A stretch of DNA of 64,000 nt from positions 124,001 to 188,000 of the forward strand of contig CAMFIB010000003.1 of assembly GCA_945952465.1 (NCBI GenBank), written 5' to 3'. The notes below the pieces were generated by a model that saw only the letters and a program-made list of their open reading frames with translations, ran no database searches and was not told the origin of the DNA. Within the stretch, counting starts at the first letter, position 1, and each line of letters starts with the position of its first letter. This DNA is from an uncultured Pseudomonadota bacterium (GTDB lineage: Bacteria; Pseudomonadota; Gammaproteobacteria; Burkholderiales; Burkholderiaceae_C). Below, piece after piece: positions 1 to 9,393 of the stretch. The translations under genes and the position numbers were made by a program.

Positions 1-319
1 TGTCCTTGGCGCGCTTGGAGAGGTCGTGCCATTCGGGCCCGATGCGGTCGATCGCGGTCTCAATGCCGGTGTTCAGCAGCTCCACCACCAGCACCGCGAC
101 CACCGTGCCCGCCAGCAGCGCCACTTCCACCCAGCTCCGGCCCAGCCAGAAGGCGGCCGGCAGCATCAGAACGGCCAGCAAGGCCTCTTGCCGAAAGGCG
201 GTTTCACCCCAGCCGGCCCTCAGCCCGGCCATGGAGTAGCCGGCGGCGTGCAGCACCCGTGCCAGACCGGTGCGTGCCTTCTGCGGGTTGACGTCGTGGT
301 GGGCGTCGGTCAGCGGCAT
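1..319 (-). CDS. dgkA: Diacylglycerol kinase, N-terminal part (cut by window edge)
   Basis: The reverse strand encodes about 106 residues running off the left edge. The family phosphorylates diacylglycerol at the inner membrane, recycling it into phospholipid synthesis. The recognisable signature is the segment VVELLNTGIETAIDRIG followed by PEWHDLSKRAKD, which matches the conserved E-x-x-N-T-A-I-E catalytic and metal-binding region of small prokaryotic DgkA proteins. Hydrophobic stretches precede it (about residues 47-60 and 67-83). The start is an ATG at 319, five bases from the stop of the upstream RDD gene at 325, so the two are probably co-transcribed. Only the last membrane segment is missing. 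Family assignment is solid; whether the full gene is intact cannot be seen. Confidence 0.85.
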   Translation of the reverse strand, partial: MPLTDAHHDVNPQKARTGLARVLHAAGYSMAGLRAGWGETAFRQEALLAVLMLPAAFWLGRSWVEVALLAGTVVAVLVVELLNTGIETAIDRIGPEWHDLSKRAKD

Positions 320-324
320 GGTGC

Positions 325-867
325 TCAGGCTTTCTTTGGCGGTTCCGACGAGACCAGCCGGGTGCCGGCGAAAGCGTCGTGCCAGAACTGGCGTTGCGGG
401 TGAAACCGGCTCAGCAGCGCGTAGATCGCCACCCAGCCCATGATCAGCACCGCCTGCTCGCCGCCCGACAAATGGAAGGGCGCCAGCACGGCCAGCACCG
501 GCAGGAACCACAGCCAACTCAGTGCGTAGCGCAGCAGTGCGCGCTTCTGGGTGAGCCGTGCGCCGTGGGCGTCGGTCACGCGGATGTGCCAGGTCTTCAT
601 GGCCAGCGTCTGGCCACCTTTGGCCCAGAACCACACGAAATAGATGCCGAACACCACGAACAGGAACGCCTGCAGCGCATGGCGGTTGTCGAGCGCGTGG
701 CGGGTCTGGCTCAGCGTTCCGAACAGATAGCCGGCGATGAAGACCACGCCGAACATCAGCATGCCCTCGTACAGCCAGCAGGCCATGCGCCGGCCCAGGC
801 TGGGCGCGGTCAATGGCTCAAGAGGTGATGAGGAGGTTGCCGGAGAAAGGGGTGCGGGGGCGGTCAC
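325..867 (-). CDS. RDD family membrane protein
   Basis: A 180-residue protein with a GTG start. RDD proteins are small inner-membrane proteins named for Arg-Asp-Asp residues; their molecular role is mostly unknown, with some members proposed in ion exchange or osmotic response. Seen here: the conserved entry SLGRRMACWLYEG (residues about 23-35; this member has Arg-Arg-Met in place of the canonical Arg-Asp-Asp), hydrophobic helices at about 37-52, 62-80 and 108-150, and the typical KGGQTLAMKTWHIRV block where the family has a conserved G-Q-T-x-G-K/M motif. It lies 51 bases after the DUF3106 gene and five before dgkA, on the same strand, so it may close the sigma-factor operon. No catalytic motif gives a specific function. 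Confidence 0.8.
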   Translation of the reverse strand: MTAPAPLSPATSSSPLEPLTAPSLGRRMACWLYEGMLMFGVVFIAGYLFGTLSQTRHALDNRHALQAFLFVVFGIYFVWFWAKGGQTLAMKTWHIRVTDAHGARLTQKRALLRYALSWLWFLPVLAVLAPFHLSGGEQAVLIMGWVAIYALLSRFHPQRQFWHDAFAGTRLVSSEPPKKA

Positions 868-918
868 GCGGCGGATTCTACGTGCGGGCCATGACCGCCC
901 GGGGACGGGCGCCGCGGC

Positions 919-1746
919 CTATTGCGGGGCGGATGCGCCGGGCTTGGGCCCCACCACCGGTTTGGAGGCGGCACGGGCCGCCGCCGGGTGCGGCAGCAAC
1001 GTCTTGCGGTCGACACGCGGCGCAGACGCTGCGGCGAGCACCGGCGTGACAGCGGGCCTGACCGGCAGCAGCGCGGTGCCGCTGGCCGGCCGGGCCGGCA
1101 CCGGCAAAGCCAGCTTGCTGGGAGCCACCGGCTTGAGCGCCATGGCGGCGCTGGTCAGGTCTTTGCTGGCCTCGCGCGCCAGCGCCCGTTTTTCCTCGCC
1201 GCTGAGCTTCTGGTAGGCCTGCCACCGCTCTTCCTTCTGCTCGGCCGTCAGCTCCTTGGTTTCGGCAAAGTTCAGGCGGGCACGGGTGCGGTCTTGCGAG
1301 CTGAGGTCGGTCCAGTCGGACATGCGCTCCTGCAGCTTGGCCTGCTCGGCCGGCGACAGCCTGGCGTAGTTCTGCGCCATCGTCAGCCACTTGCGCTTGC
1401 GTGGCTCGTCGAGCGTGTCCCAGCCGGACTGCAGCGGTTTCAGCGTTTGCTGCTGGGCCGGCGTGAGTTCTTTCCAGATGGGGTGGGTCACCAGCCTGGC
1501 TGTCGTGCCGTGGCCGGACACCGAGGCGGCTTTCTTTGCCGAGGCCGCATGGGCGGGCTTGCTCGCGGCGGGCTTGACCGGTGCGGCAGCGGGCGCCGAC
1601 GATGCGGGAGCGGAGGCAGCCGCCACCACAGGGGCCGGTGTTTCAGGGCCGGACGGCGCCGGTTTGGCGTCGAACCCCCAGGCAAGCAGCGGGGCCGCGC
1701 CGAGCAGTGCGGCCAATGACAAGGCGCGGCCAGAAGCCGCGCCCAT
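919..1746 (-). CDS. DUF3106 exported protein
   Basis: About 275 residues from an ATG at 1746 preceded by AGGAAA at good spacing; a GTG at 1782 is an in-frame alternative. It opens with a signal-like hydrophobic stretch (SLAALLGAAPLLAWG), then a long Pro/Ala-rich low-complexity tract, then the DUF3106 core of short helical units that repeat Trp, Leu-x-Pro, and Arg/Lys residues (for example KELTPAQQQTL, KRKWLTMAQNYARL and RMSDWTDL). The pattern resembles helical periplasmic proteins that bind misfolded protein or metal, but that is only analogy. It sits 49 bases past the DUF3619 gene and is probably in the sigma-factor operon. Function unknown; location in the periplasm is inferred from the signal sequence. 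Confidence 0.75.
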   Translation of the reverse strand: MGAASGRALSLAALLGAAPLLAWGFDAKPAPSGPETPAPVVAAASAPASSAPAAAPVKPAASKPAHAASAKKAASVSGHGTTARLVTHPIWKELTPAQQQTLKPLQSGWDTLDEPRKRKWLTMAQNYARLSPAEQAKLQERMSDWTDLSSQDRTRARLNFAETKELTAEQKEERWQAYQKLSGEEKRALAREASKDLTSAAMALKPVAPSKLALPVPARPASGTALLPVRPAVTPVLAAASAPRVDRKTLLPHPAAARAASKPVVGPKPGASAPQ

Positions 1747-1795
1747 GGTGTTTCCTGAAAAGCCGGACAGCCTCGTCAGCACCGATTCCCCCGCG

Positions 1796-2263
1796 TCACT
1801 CTTCGGTGGAAGCGGGTGGGGACTCGGCTTCGGCGGAACCGCCGCCGACCCGCAGGAACTGCAGGAAGCCGGGGTCTGTGTAAGCCTGCGGCGGCAGGTT
1901 GTCGGTCAGGATGGCGACGTCGACTTCGGCCAGCTCGCTGGCGCGGTTGTCGTCCTGGATGACCTTGATCGCGACCATGCCCACGGCCAGCGCGACCACT
2001 GGCAGGGCAGAGGCCAGGCGGCCCCACAGGCTCCAGCCCTCGCCGCCGCCCAGCGCCAGCGTACCGCCGCCGGTCGCGGTTACCGCGGTGGCGGTCTGGG
2101 CCCGGGGTTGCTTGCGTTGGGACAAGGCCTGCTGCCGGGCGGCGCGCAGCCGCTCGGAAACGTCGTAGGGCAGGTCGTGGTTGGCCGCGCTGAGGCGCGA
2201 TGCCACTTTCAGGCCGAATCGGTCCTGAAGAATGTCGGTTTTGTGTTGTAGCGTGTAACTCAT
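1796..2263 (-). CDS. DUF3619 membrane protein, possible anti-sigma factor
   Basis: A 155-residue protein starting at an ATG that overlaps the sigma-factor stop codon by four bases (ATGA), a strong sign of translational coupling. Residues 1-50 are polar and begin MSYTLQHKTDIL, a helical segment conserved in DUF3619 proteins; one transmembrane helix follows at roughly residues 88-106 (ALPVVALAVGMVAIKVI); the remaining tail is acidic and would face the periplasm. A single-pass protein coupled to an ECF sigma factor fits the layout of an anti-sigma factor, with the N-terminal cytoplasmic part holding the sigma factor. No zinc-binding HxxxCxxC anti-sigma motif is present, so this role is inference from position and topology only. 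Confidence 0.7.
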   Translation of the reverse strand: MSYTLQHKTDILQDRFGLKVASRLSAANHDLPYDVSERLRAARQQALSQRKQPRAQTATAVTATGGGTLALGGGEGWSLWGRLASALPVVALAVGMVAIKVIQDDNRASELAEVDVAILTDNLPPQAYTDPGFLQFLRVGGGSAEAESPPASTEE

Positions 2264-2826
2264 AGCTGAATTCCCCGTGCCTTCAGTGCCTGGCTGAGGG
2301 CGTGCACCGCACGCGAGCAGTGGGTCTTGACGCTGCCTTCCGAGCAACCCATTGCAGCGGCGGTTTCGGCAACATCCAGTTCCTCCCAGTAACGCATCAG
2401 AAACGCTTCCCGTTGACGACCCGGCAATTTCTGGATCTCGGATTCGATTTCACGCAAGATTTGCGCCCGTTCCGTGGAATTTTCGGCGCTCTCGGTGGCG
2501 TTCGAGCCATTTTGGGCCTCCAAAGTTTCCAGGAGATCGAAGTCGCCGTCTTCGCCAGCGGATTCGAAGTCGCTCAGGTTGGAAAACAGCGCGTTGCGGG
2601 TCTTGCGCCGCCGGAACCAGTCGAGCGTGCAGTTGGAGAGGATGCGCTGGAACAGCATCTGCAGTTCCGGAACCGGGCGGTCGCCGTAGTTCTCGCAGAG
2701 CTTCATCATCGCGTCCTGCACGATGTCCAGCGCGGCTTCGTCGTCCCGGACGTGGTAAAGCGAGCGCTTGAATGCGCGCTTTTCGACGCTTTTCAGGAAA
2801 TCGGACAGTTCTTGTTCGGTGGCCAA
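2260..2826 (-). CDS. RNA polymerase sigma factor, ECF (sigma-70) family
   Basis: About 188 residues if translation begins at the TTG at 2826 (MATEQELSDFLKSVEK), the point where homology-like sequence starts; the frame is open further upstream to 2994, but that part is low in recognisable features and runs toward the ilvI promoter region. Region 2 is clear (YHVRDDEAALDIVQDAMMK, then LFQRILSNCTLDWFRRRK) and region 4 is a helix-turn-helix (LPGRQREAFLMRYWEEL, then AAAMGCSEGSVKTHCSRA). An acidic linker separates the two regions. The protein would direct core RNA polymerase to a stress or envelope regulon; its targets are unknown. The downstream DUF3619 gene overlaps by four bases. No strong ribosome-binding site is visible before the TTG, so the start is uncertain. 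Confidence 0.85.
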   Translation of the reverse strand: MATEQELSDFLKSVEKRAFKRSLYHVRDDEAALDIVQDAMMKLCENYGDRPVPELQMLFQRILSNCTLDWFRRRKTRNALFSNLSDFESAGEDGDFDLLETLEAQNGSNATESAENSTERAQILREIESEIQKLPGRQREAFLMRYWEELDVAETAAAMGCSEGSVKTHCSRAVHALSQALKARGIQL

Positions 2827-3133
2827 GGCGAGGGAGCCGCTGCGTCGTCGGGTGGGTGGGAGGCCGTTTTTGTGTTGTGCGCAGGGCACAACCCCACGAT
2901 TTTTGCGGCGGATTATCGCATCGGGGCTGGCCGCAGCCGCGCCCGAGCGGGCCGATCCGGCGGCGGATGCCATAATACCGGGCACTCTTCGCAAGCAAAG
3001 ACAAACGGGTCACCATCCGGCGGGCAATCGGTCCGCCCATGGTTGTGGCCTCAAGTTTCGATGCGGCCCCACAAGGACCGGCAGAGAAGCACCCAAGGTT
3101 TTTCGTCAGAGAAATTCACAAAGGTTGATCAAC
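2827..3133. other. Divergent intergenic region between sigma factor and ilvI
   Basis: About 307 bases separate the probable sigma-factor start from ilvI. The sigma-factor frame stays open up to 2994, so part may be coding if an earlier start is used. I searched for a leucine, valine or isoleucine-rich leader peptide ahead of ilvI and found only a weak candidate beginning ATGGTTGTGGCC near 3038, which is not convincing. A short GC hairpin (GGCGG...CCGCC) lies near 3021-3039. No confident promoter can be placed by eye. Confidence 0.4.
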
Positions 3134-4912
3134 ATGGAAATCTCCAAGGCTGAACTCACTTCGGCGGCCGCAGCGTCCGCCGGCACCGGCGCGCCCGAAC
3201 TGCGCGGCGCCGAAATCCTCGTCAAATCCCTGCAGGCCGAGAACGTCAAGTACATCTGGGGCTACCCCGGTGGCGCGGTGCTGCACATTTATGACGCCTT
3301 CTACAAGCAGGACACCATCCAGCACGTGCTGGTGCGCCATGAGCAGGCGGCGGTCCATGCGGCCGACGGCTACGCCCGCGCGACCGGCGACGTCGGCGTG
3401 GCGCTGGTCACTTCCGGCCCCGGCCTGACCAACGCGGTCACCGGCATCGCGACGGCCTACATGGACTCGATCCCGATGGTGATCATCTCGGGTCAGGTGC
3501 CGTCGCACGCGATCGGCCTCGACGCCTTCCAGGAATGCGACACGGTCGGCATCACGCGGCCCATCGTGAAGCACAACTTCCTGGTGAAGGACGTGCGCCA
3601 GATGGCCGAGACGATGAAGAAGGCCTTCCACATCGCCCGCACCGGCCGCCCCGGCCCGGTGGTGGTCGACATCCCGAAGGACATTTCTTTCAACAAGACG
3701 CCGTGGCTGGGCTACCCGGAAACGGTCGAGATGCGCTCGTACAGCCCGGTGCGCAAGGGCCATGGCGGCCAGGTGCGCAAGGCGCTGCAACTGCTGATGA
3801 ACGCCAAGCGGCCGTACATCTACACCGGCGGCGGCGTGATCCTGGGCAATGCCTCGAACGAACTGCGCACGCTGGTCGACCTGCTGGGCTACCCCTGCAC
3901 GAACACCCTGATGGGCCTGGGCGCCTACCCGTCTAGCGACCCGAAGTTCCTGGGCATGCTGGGCATGCACGGCACCATCGAGGCCAACAACGCGATGCAG
4001 AACTGCGACGTGCTGCTGGCGGTGGGCGCGCGCTTCGACGACCGCGTGATCGGCAACCCCAAGCATTTCGCGCAGAACGAGCGCAAGATCATCCACATCG
4101 ACATCGACCCGTCGAGCATTTCCAAGCGCGTGAAGGTCGACATCCCGATCGTGGGCGACGTGAAGGACGTGCTGACCGATCTGATCGGCATGATCCGCGA
4201 GTCCGGCGCCAAGCCCGACACCGAGGCGTTGGGCGCCTGGTGGAGCACGATCGACGGCTGGCGCAAGCGCGATTGCCTGCGCTACGACCGCCACAACAAG
4301 GAGGTCATCAAGCCGCAGCACGTCATCGAGACGCTGTGGAACATGACCAAGGACGTCGATACCTACATCACGTCCGACGTCGGCCAGCACCAGATGTGGG
4401 CCGCGCAGTTCTACAAGTTCAACGAGCCGCGCCGCTGGATCAACTCCGGCGGGCTGGGCACGATGGGCGTCGGCATTCCCTACGCGATGGGCATCAAGCT
4501 GGCCAAACCCGACAGCGAGGTGTATTGCATCACGGGCGAAGGTTCGGTGCAGATGTGCATCCAGGAACTGTCCACCTGCCTGCAGTACAACACGCCGATC
4601 AAAATCGTCTCGCTCAACAACCGCTACCTGGGCATGGTGCGCCAGTGGCAGGAACTCGACTACGAGGGCCGCTACAGCCACAGCTACATGGACGCGCTGC
4701 CCAACTTCGTGAAGCTGGCCGAGGCCTACGGCCACGTCGGCATGCTGATCGAGCGCCCCTCCGACGTGGAGCCGGCGCTGCGTGAAGCCCGCAAGCTGAA
4801 GGACCGCACGGTGTTCATGGACTTCCGGACCGACCCCACCGAGAACGTGTTCCCGATGGTGCAGGCCGGCAAGGGCATCACCGAAATGCTGCTCGGTTCC
4901 GAGGAACTCTGA
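3134..4912 (+). CDS. ilvI: Acetolactate synthase, large (catalytic) subunit
   Basis: A 592-residue thiamine diphosphate enzyme that condenses two pyruvates to acetolactate (valine and leucine route) or pyruvate with 2-oxobutyrate (isoleucine route), also using FAD as a structural cofactor. The N-terminal thiamine-activating glutamate lies in RHEQAAVHAADGYAR (Glu about residue 70). The C-terminal diphosphate-binding motif is present as GEGSVQM ... LNN (about 468-495), with Glu in place of the more usual Asp in the first GDG. The start at the ATG at 3134 gives the length usual for this family (about 575-600). It leads an ilvI-ilvH-ilvC cluster; the regulatory subunit follows after 132 bases that contain one copy of the interspersed repeat. 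Confidence 0.97.
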   Translation: MEISKAELTSAAAASAGTGAPELRGAEILVKSLQAENVKYIWGYPGGAVLHIYDAFYKQDTIQHVLVRHEQAAVHAADGYARATGDVGVALVTSGPGLTNAVTGIATAYMDSIPMVIISGQVPSHAIGLDAFQECDTVGITRPIVKHNFLVKDVRQMAETMKKAFHIARTGRPGPVVVDIPKDISFNKTPWLGYPETVEMRSYSPVRKGHGGQVRKALQLLMNAKRPYIYTGGGVILGNASNELRTLVDLLGYPCTNTLMGLGAYPSSDPKFLGMLGMHGTIEANNAMQNCDVLLAVGARFDDRVIGNPKHFAQNERKIIHIDIDPSSISKRVKVDIPIVGDVKDVLTDLIGMIRESGAKPDTEALGAWWSTIDGWRKRDCLRYDRHNKEVIKPQHVIETLWNMTKDVDTYITSDVGQHQMWAAQFYKFNEPRRWINSGGLGTMGVGIPYAMGIKLAKPDSEVYCITGEGSVQMCIQELSTCLQYNTPIKIVSLNNRYLGMVRQWQELDYEGRYSHSYMDALPNFVKLAEAYGHVGMLIERPSDVEPALREARKLKDRTVFMDFRTDPTENVFPMVQAGKGITEMLLGSEEL

Positions 4913-4913
4913 C

Positions 4914-4972
4914 CAAAAAGTGCCGCTTGCCAGCGCCCCTTCTGGGTGTTGTGCTAGCAAATCAATAGTAAG
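4914..4972 (+). repeat. Interspersed repeat, copy 1 (ilvI-ilvH spacer)
   Basis: A diverged member of the window's roughly 65-bp repeat family, placed just after the ilvI stop. It keeps the core CCAGCGCC, the TGTTGTGCTAGCAAAT region and the final ATCAATAG, aligning with the copy at 36429. The left GATTTTCA end is lost. It lies in the untranslated spacer of an operon, so it may affect mRNA structure or stability; no function is shown. Confidence 0.55.
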
Positions 4973-5044
4973 ACGAATCTATTGCCTGCCGAGCCCGCCG
5001 CTTACCGGCGCCGGGGGAGGGCAGCGAAATGAGGAATCGCATTC

Positions 5045-5536
5045 ATGAAACACATCATTGCCGTCCTGCTGGAGAACGAGCCCGGTGCTCTCTCCCGCGT
5101 CGTGGGCCTGTTCTCGGCCCGCGGCTACAACATCGAAAGCCTGACCGTCGCGCCGACCGAGGACCCGAGCCTCTCGCGTATGACCATCCAGACCCACGGC
5201 TCGGAAGACGTGATCGAGCAGATCACCAAGCACCTGAACCGGCTGATCGAGGTGGTGAAGGTGGTCGATCTGACCGAAGGCGCCTACACCGAGCGCGAAC
5301 TCATGATGGTGAAGGTGCGCGCCGTGGGCAAGGAACGCGAGGAGATGAAGCGCATGGCCGACATCTTCCGCGGCCGCATCATCGACGTGACCGAGAAGAG
5401 CTACACCATCGAACTCACCGGCGACCAGGGCAAGAACGACGCCTTTCTGGTCGCGATCGACCGCACCGCCATTCTCGAGACCGTGCGCACCGGCTCCAGC
5501 GGCATTGGCCGTGGCGAGCGAATCCTGCGCGTCTGA
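5045..5536 (+). CDS. ilvH: Acetolactate synthase, small (regulatory) subunit
   Basis: 163 residues, the usual length for IlvH/IlvN. This subunit binds the catalytic subunit, raises its activity and confers feedback inhibition by valine. An ACT domain occupies about residues 4-76 (HIIAVLLENEPGALSRVVGL, with the Gly-Ala-Leu effector-binding turn), and a second ACT-like domain follows. The C-terminus ends in GSSGIGRGERILRV, typical for the family. It sits between ilvI and ilvC on the same strand, 51 bases before ilvC, and should be translated from the same message. Confidence 0.96.
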   Translation: MKHIIAVLLENEPGALSRVVGLFSARGYNIESLTVAPTEDPSLSRMTIQTHGSEDVIEQITKHLNRLIEVVKVVDLTEGAYTERELMMVKVRAVGKEREEMKRMADIFRGRIIDVTEKSYTIELTGDQGKNDAFLVAIDRTAILETVRTGSSGIGRGERILRV

Positions 5537-6604
<1,068 letters not shown>

Positions 6605-6628
6605 TCGTCACCTTCGGGCGATGACAAC

Positions 6629-6655
6629 AGGGCCACCAAGGGTGGCCCTTGTCGT
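6629..6655 (+). terminator. Terminator-like hairpin after ilvC
   Basis: A perfect 9-bp stem AGGGCCACC / GGTGGCCCT with a 3-base loop, followed by TTGTCGTTTC, a weak T-rich tail. It lies between ilvC and pssA and could end or reduce ilv transcription. Confidence 0.6.
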
Positions 6656-6696
6656 TTCTGTGGCCGCCGCACTCTCGACGTACACTGCAAAGACCT

Positions 6697-7512
6697 ATGG
6701 ACGACTTCCACGATTCCGTTGCGCCGCAAGAGCCGGGCACGGTGATGCGCAAACGGCGCAAGGGCATCTACGTGCTGCCCAACCTGTTCACGCTGGCGGC
6801 TTTGTTCGGCGGCTTCTACGCCGTCGTCATGGCGATGAACGGCCGCTTCGACCAGGCCGCCGTGGGCGTGTTCTGCGCGATGGTGCTCGACAGCCTCGAC
6901 GGCCGCGTGGCCCGCATGACCAACACGCAAAGCGCGTTCGGCGAGCAGATGGATTCGCTGGCCGACATGGTGTCCTTCGGTGCGGCACCGGCGCTGATCG
7001 CCTACGAATGGGCGTTGAAAGGCCTCGGTCGCTGGGGCTGGATGGCGGCCTTCGTCTACTGCGCCTGCGCGGCGCTGCGGCTGGCCCGCTTCAACGTCAA
7101 CACCGGCGTGGTCGACAAGCGCTATTTCCAGGGCTTGCCGTCACCGGCCGCCGCAGCGCTGATGGCCGGCTTCATCTGGCTCATGACCGACGCCGGTGTG
7201 GCCGGTCCCGAGGTGGCCTGGCCGATGTTCGCGCTGGCGCTGTTCGCCGGGCTGACCATGGTCACCAACGTGCCGTTCTACAGCTTCAAGGACATCAAGA
7301 TGAAGAAGAGCGTGCCCTTCATCACGATCGTCATGATCGCGGTGGGCATTGCGCTCATCAACGTGCACCCGCCGACGGTGCTGTTCGGCCTGTTTGTGCT
7401 GTACGCGCTCAGCGGCTACGTCATCTACGTCTGGCGCCGCGCCAAGGGGCAGCGCACCAGCGTCATCAGCACCTCGACGGACGAGCCGGAAGAACGCGGC
7501 CTGCACGAGTGA
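6697..7512 (+). CDS. pssA: CDP-diacylglycerol-serine O-phosphatidyltransferase
   Basis: 271 residues. The enzyme makes phosphatidylserine from CDP-diacylglycerol and serine in the inner membrane, the precursor of phosphatidylethanolamine. The CDP-alcohol phosphotransferase signature is complete: Asp-Gly-x2-Ala-Arg at DSLDGRVAR and the following Gly-x3-Asp-x3-Asp at GEQMDSLAD (about residues 65-90). At least five further hydrophobic helices follow, and the tail is charged. The start chosen is the ATG at 6697 (MDDFHDSV); an in-frame upstream start at 6649 would lie in the terminator region and adds unrelated sequence. This multi-pass type is the one found in many proteobacteria, distinct from the E. 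coli phospholipase-D-like enzyme. Confidence 0.93.
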   Translation: MDDFHDSVAPQEPGTVMRKRRKGIYVLPNLFTLAALFGGFYAVVMAMNGRFDQAAVGVFCAMVLDSLDGRVARMTNTQSAFGEQMDSLADMVSFGAAPALIAYEWALKGLGRWGWMAAFVYCACAALRLARFNVNTGVVDKRYFQGLPSPAAAALMAGFIWLMTDAGVAGPEVAWPMFALALFAGLTMVTNVPFYSFKDIKMKKSVPFITIVMIAVGIALINVHPPTVLFGLFVLYALSGYVIYVWRRAKGQRTSVISTSTDEPEERGLHE

Positions 7513-7537
7513 CGGTTTCTGTGCTACATTCTTCGGC

Positions 7538-7591
7538 ATGAAATTCATCGCGCTGGCCCTACTGCTATCCCCCGACGGGCGGAGACGGTAG
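7538..7591 (+). CDS. leuL: Leucine-rich leader peptide of the leuA attenuator
   Basis: A 17-codon open frame that reads MKFIALALLLSPDGRRR and ends in TAG. Four leucine codons (CTG, CTA, CTG, CTA) fall within five positions at 7553-7567, two of them the uncommon CTA. It is placed 97 bases before leuA and directly before a terminator-type hairpin, the layout of classical ribosome-mediated attenuation: ribosomes stalled on leucine codons when charged tRNA-Leu is scarce would allow transcription into leuA. There is no strong ribosome-binding site, only weak purine content. The assignment rests on codon content and position; it is too short for ordinary gene callers. Confidence 0.65.
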   Translation: MKFIALALLLSPDGRRR

Positions 7592-7650
7592 CGCACGCGC
7601 AATCCAGGTCAACGGCCCGTATGCACCAGCAGCGGGCCGTTTTCATTTGG
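7575..7650 (+). promoter_or_regulatory. leuA transcription attenuator (terminator and antiterminator)
   Basis: The terminator is a 9-bp stem, AACGGCCCG at 7611-7619 pairing with CGGGCCGTT at 7633-7641, followed by TTCATTT. An upstream segment ACGGGC (7575-7580), just inside the leader peptide's end, can instead pair with GCCCGT at 7615-7620 and break the terminator. A further alternative pairs CCAGCAGC (7626-7633) with GCTGCTGG (7651-7658). A ribosome paused on the leucine codons would leave 7575-7580 free, favouring read-through. Pairings are by eye; no energies were calculated. Confidence 0.6.
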
Positions 7651-7687
7651 GCTGCTGGTTCATTTTCTTCACGAGAGAGAACCCACC

Positions 7688-9370
7688 ATGTTGAAGCAAC
7701 CCGCCAGCAAATACCCCGCCTTCCAGCCGATCGGCCTGAAGGACCGCACCTGGCCCGACGCCGTGCTCACCCGCGCGCCGATCTGGCTCAGCACCGACCT
7801 GCGTGACGGCAACCAGGCCTTGATCGAGCCGATGGACATCGAGCGCAAGCTGCGGCTGTTCGAGATGCTGGTGCGCATCGGCTTCAAGGAAATCGAGGTG
7901 GGCTTTCCGTCGGCCTCGCAGACCGAGTTCGACTTCATCCGTCGCCTCATCGACGATGGTCTGGTGCCCGACGACGTGACCCTGCAGGTGCTGACGCAGG
8001 CGCGCGAGCCCCTGATTCGCCGCACCTTCGAGTCTTTGAAAGGGGCCCGGCAGGTCATCGTGCACCTCTACAACGCCGTGGCGCCGGTGATGCGCAAAGT
8101 GGTGCTGGGGCTGGATGAGGATGGCGTTGTCGATCTCGCGGTGACCCACGCGCGCCTGTTCAACGAGCTGGCCACCGAACAGCCCGAGACCCGCTGGACG
8201 TTCGAATATTCGCCCGAAACCTTTTCCGGCACCGAACTCGTGTTCTCCAAGCGGATCGTCGATGCGGTTACCGCCGTCTGGGCGCCGACGCCGCAGCACA
8301 AGTGCATCGTCAACCTGCCGTCCACCATCGAGCACTCCACGCCCAACATCTTCGCCGACATGATCGAGTGGATGCACCGCCACATCGAGCGGCGCGACAG
8401 CATCGTGCTGTCGGTGCATCCGCACAACGACCGCGGTACCGGCACGGCGGCCGGCGAATTCGCGCTGATGGCCGGCGCCGACCGCATCGAGGGCTGCCTG
8501 TTCGGCAATGGCGAGCGCACCGGCAACCTCGACCTGGTCAACGTCGCGCTCAACCTCTACACGCAGGGCGTGTCGCCCGGCCTTGACTTCTCGGACATCG
8601 ACGAGATCCGCCGCACCGCCGAGTACTGCACGCAGTTGCCGGTGCATCCGCGCCACCCCTACGCCGGGGATCTCGTCTACACCTCGTTCTCGGGCTCGCA
8701 CCAGGACGCGATCAAGAAGGCCTTTGCCGCCCGCCGCGATGGCGACGCCTGGGCGATTCCCTACCTGCCGGTCGACCCGCAGGACCTCGGCCGCAGTTAT
8801 GAGGCGGTGATCCGCGTCAACAGCCAGTCCGGGAAGGGGGGCATCGCTTTCCTGCTCGAGCGTGAATTCGGTCTGGAACTGCCGCGCCGGCTGCAGATCG
8901 AATTCAGCCAGACGGTGCAGGCGGTGATGGACACGGAAGGCAAGGAATTGACGGCGGACGATCTCTGGCAGGTGTTCCGGCGCAGCTATGCGATCGGCGC
9001 AGCCGGCGGGGTGGACTACCGCCTGACCGAATCGGCCGGCGGCGAGCCGGTGCGCTTGCACGCGAGCGTGGCCATTGGCCGCCAGACCGTGGTGGTGAAC
9101 GGCACCGGCACGGGGCCGATCGACGCCTTTGTCGCCGGCCTGAATGCGGCGACCGGCCGCTCGGTCCGGGTACTGGACTACCACGAGCACGCCATCGGCT
9201 CTGGCGCCGGCGCGCGTGCGGCGGCTTACCTCGAACTGGAGGTCGACCGCGGCCAGCGGGTGTTCGGCGTGGGCATCGACGGCAACATCGTTTCGGCGTC
9301 TCTGGCGGCCATCGTGTCCGGGCTGCAACGCGCGACAATGGCGGATCGCACTGAACCGGCCGCCGCCTGA
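7688..9370 (+). CDS. leuA: 2-isopropylmalate synthase, long (type 2) form
   Basis: 560 residues. It condenses acetyl-CoA with 2-oxoisovalerate, the first committed step to leucine. The N-terminal extension ([20 protein letters not shown]) and the length mark the LeuA type 2 subfamily known from actinobacteria and many proteobacteria. Catalytic-barrel motifs are [11 protein letters not shown] (Arg-Asp-Gly-x-Gln), the metal-binding [14 protein letters not shown], and [12 protein letters not shown]. The C-terminal 130 residues form the regulatory domain that usually gives leucine feedback inhibition. It is the first structural gene after the leader and attenuator, and is followed after 23 bases by a second, differently built synthase. 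Confidence 0.95.
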   Translation: MLKQPASKYPAFQPIGLKDRTWPDAVLTRAPIWLSTDLRDGNQALIEPMDIERKLRLFEMLVRIGFKEIEVGFPSASQTEFDFIRRLIDDGLVPDDVTLQVLTQAREPLIRRTFESLKGARQVIVHLYNAVAPVMRKVVLGLDEDGVVDLAVTHARLFNELATEQPETRWTFEYSPETFSGTELVFSKRIVDAVTAVWAPTPQHKCIVNLPSTIEHSTPNIFADMIEWMHRHIERRDSIVLSVHPHNDRGTGTAAGEFALMAGADRIEGCLFGNGERTGNLDLVNVALNLYTQGVSPGLDFSDIDEIRRTAEYCTQLPVHPRHPYAGDLVYTSFSGSHQDAIKKAFAARRDGDAWAIPYLPVDPQDLGRSYEAVIRVNSQSGKGGIAFLLEREFGLELPRRLQIEFSQTVQAVMDTEGKELTADDLWQVFRRSYAIGAAGGVDYRLTESAGGEPVRLHASVAIGRQTVVVNGTGTGPIDAFVAGLNAATGRSVRVLDYHEHAIGSGAGARAAAYLELEVDRGQRVFGVGIDGNIVSASLAAIVSGLQRATMADRTEPAAA

Positions 9371-9393
9371 TCCGACAGGCGCGGGAGAACACC

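Noticed and set aside
3038-3133. Possible leader peptide (starting MVVASS) before ilvI
   Set aside because: Only two valine codons, no leucine or isoleucine run, and no terminator/antiterminator pair, so attenuation is not supported.
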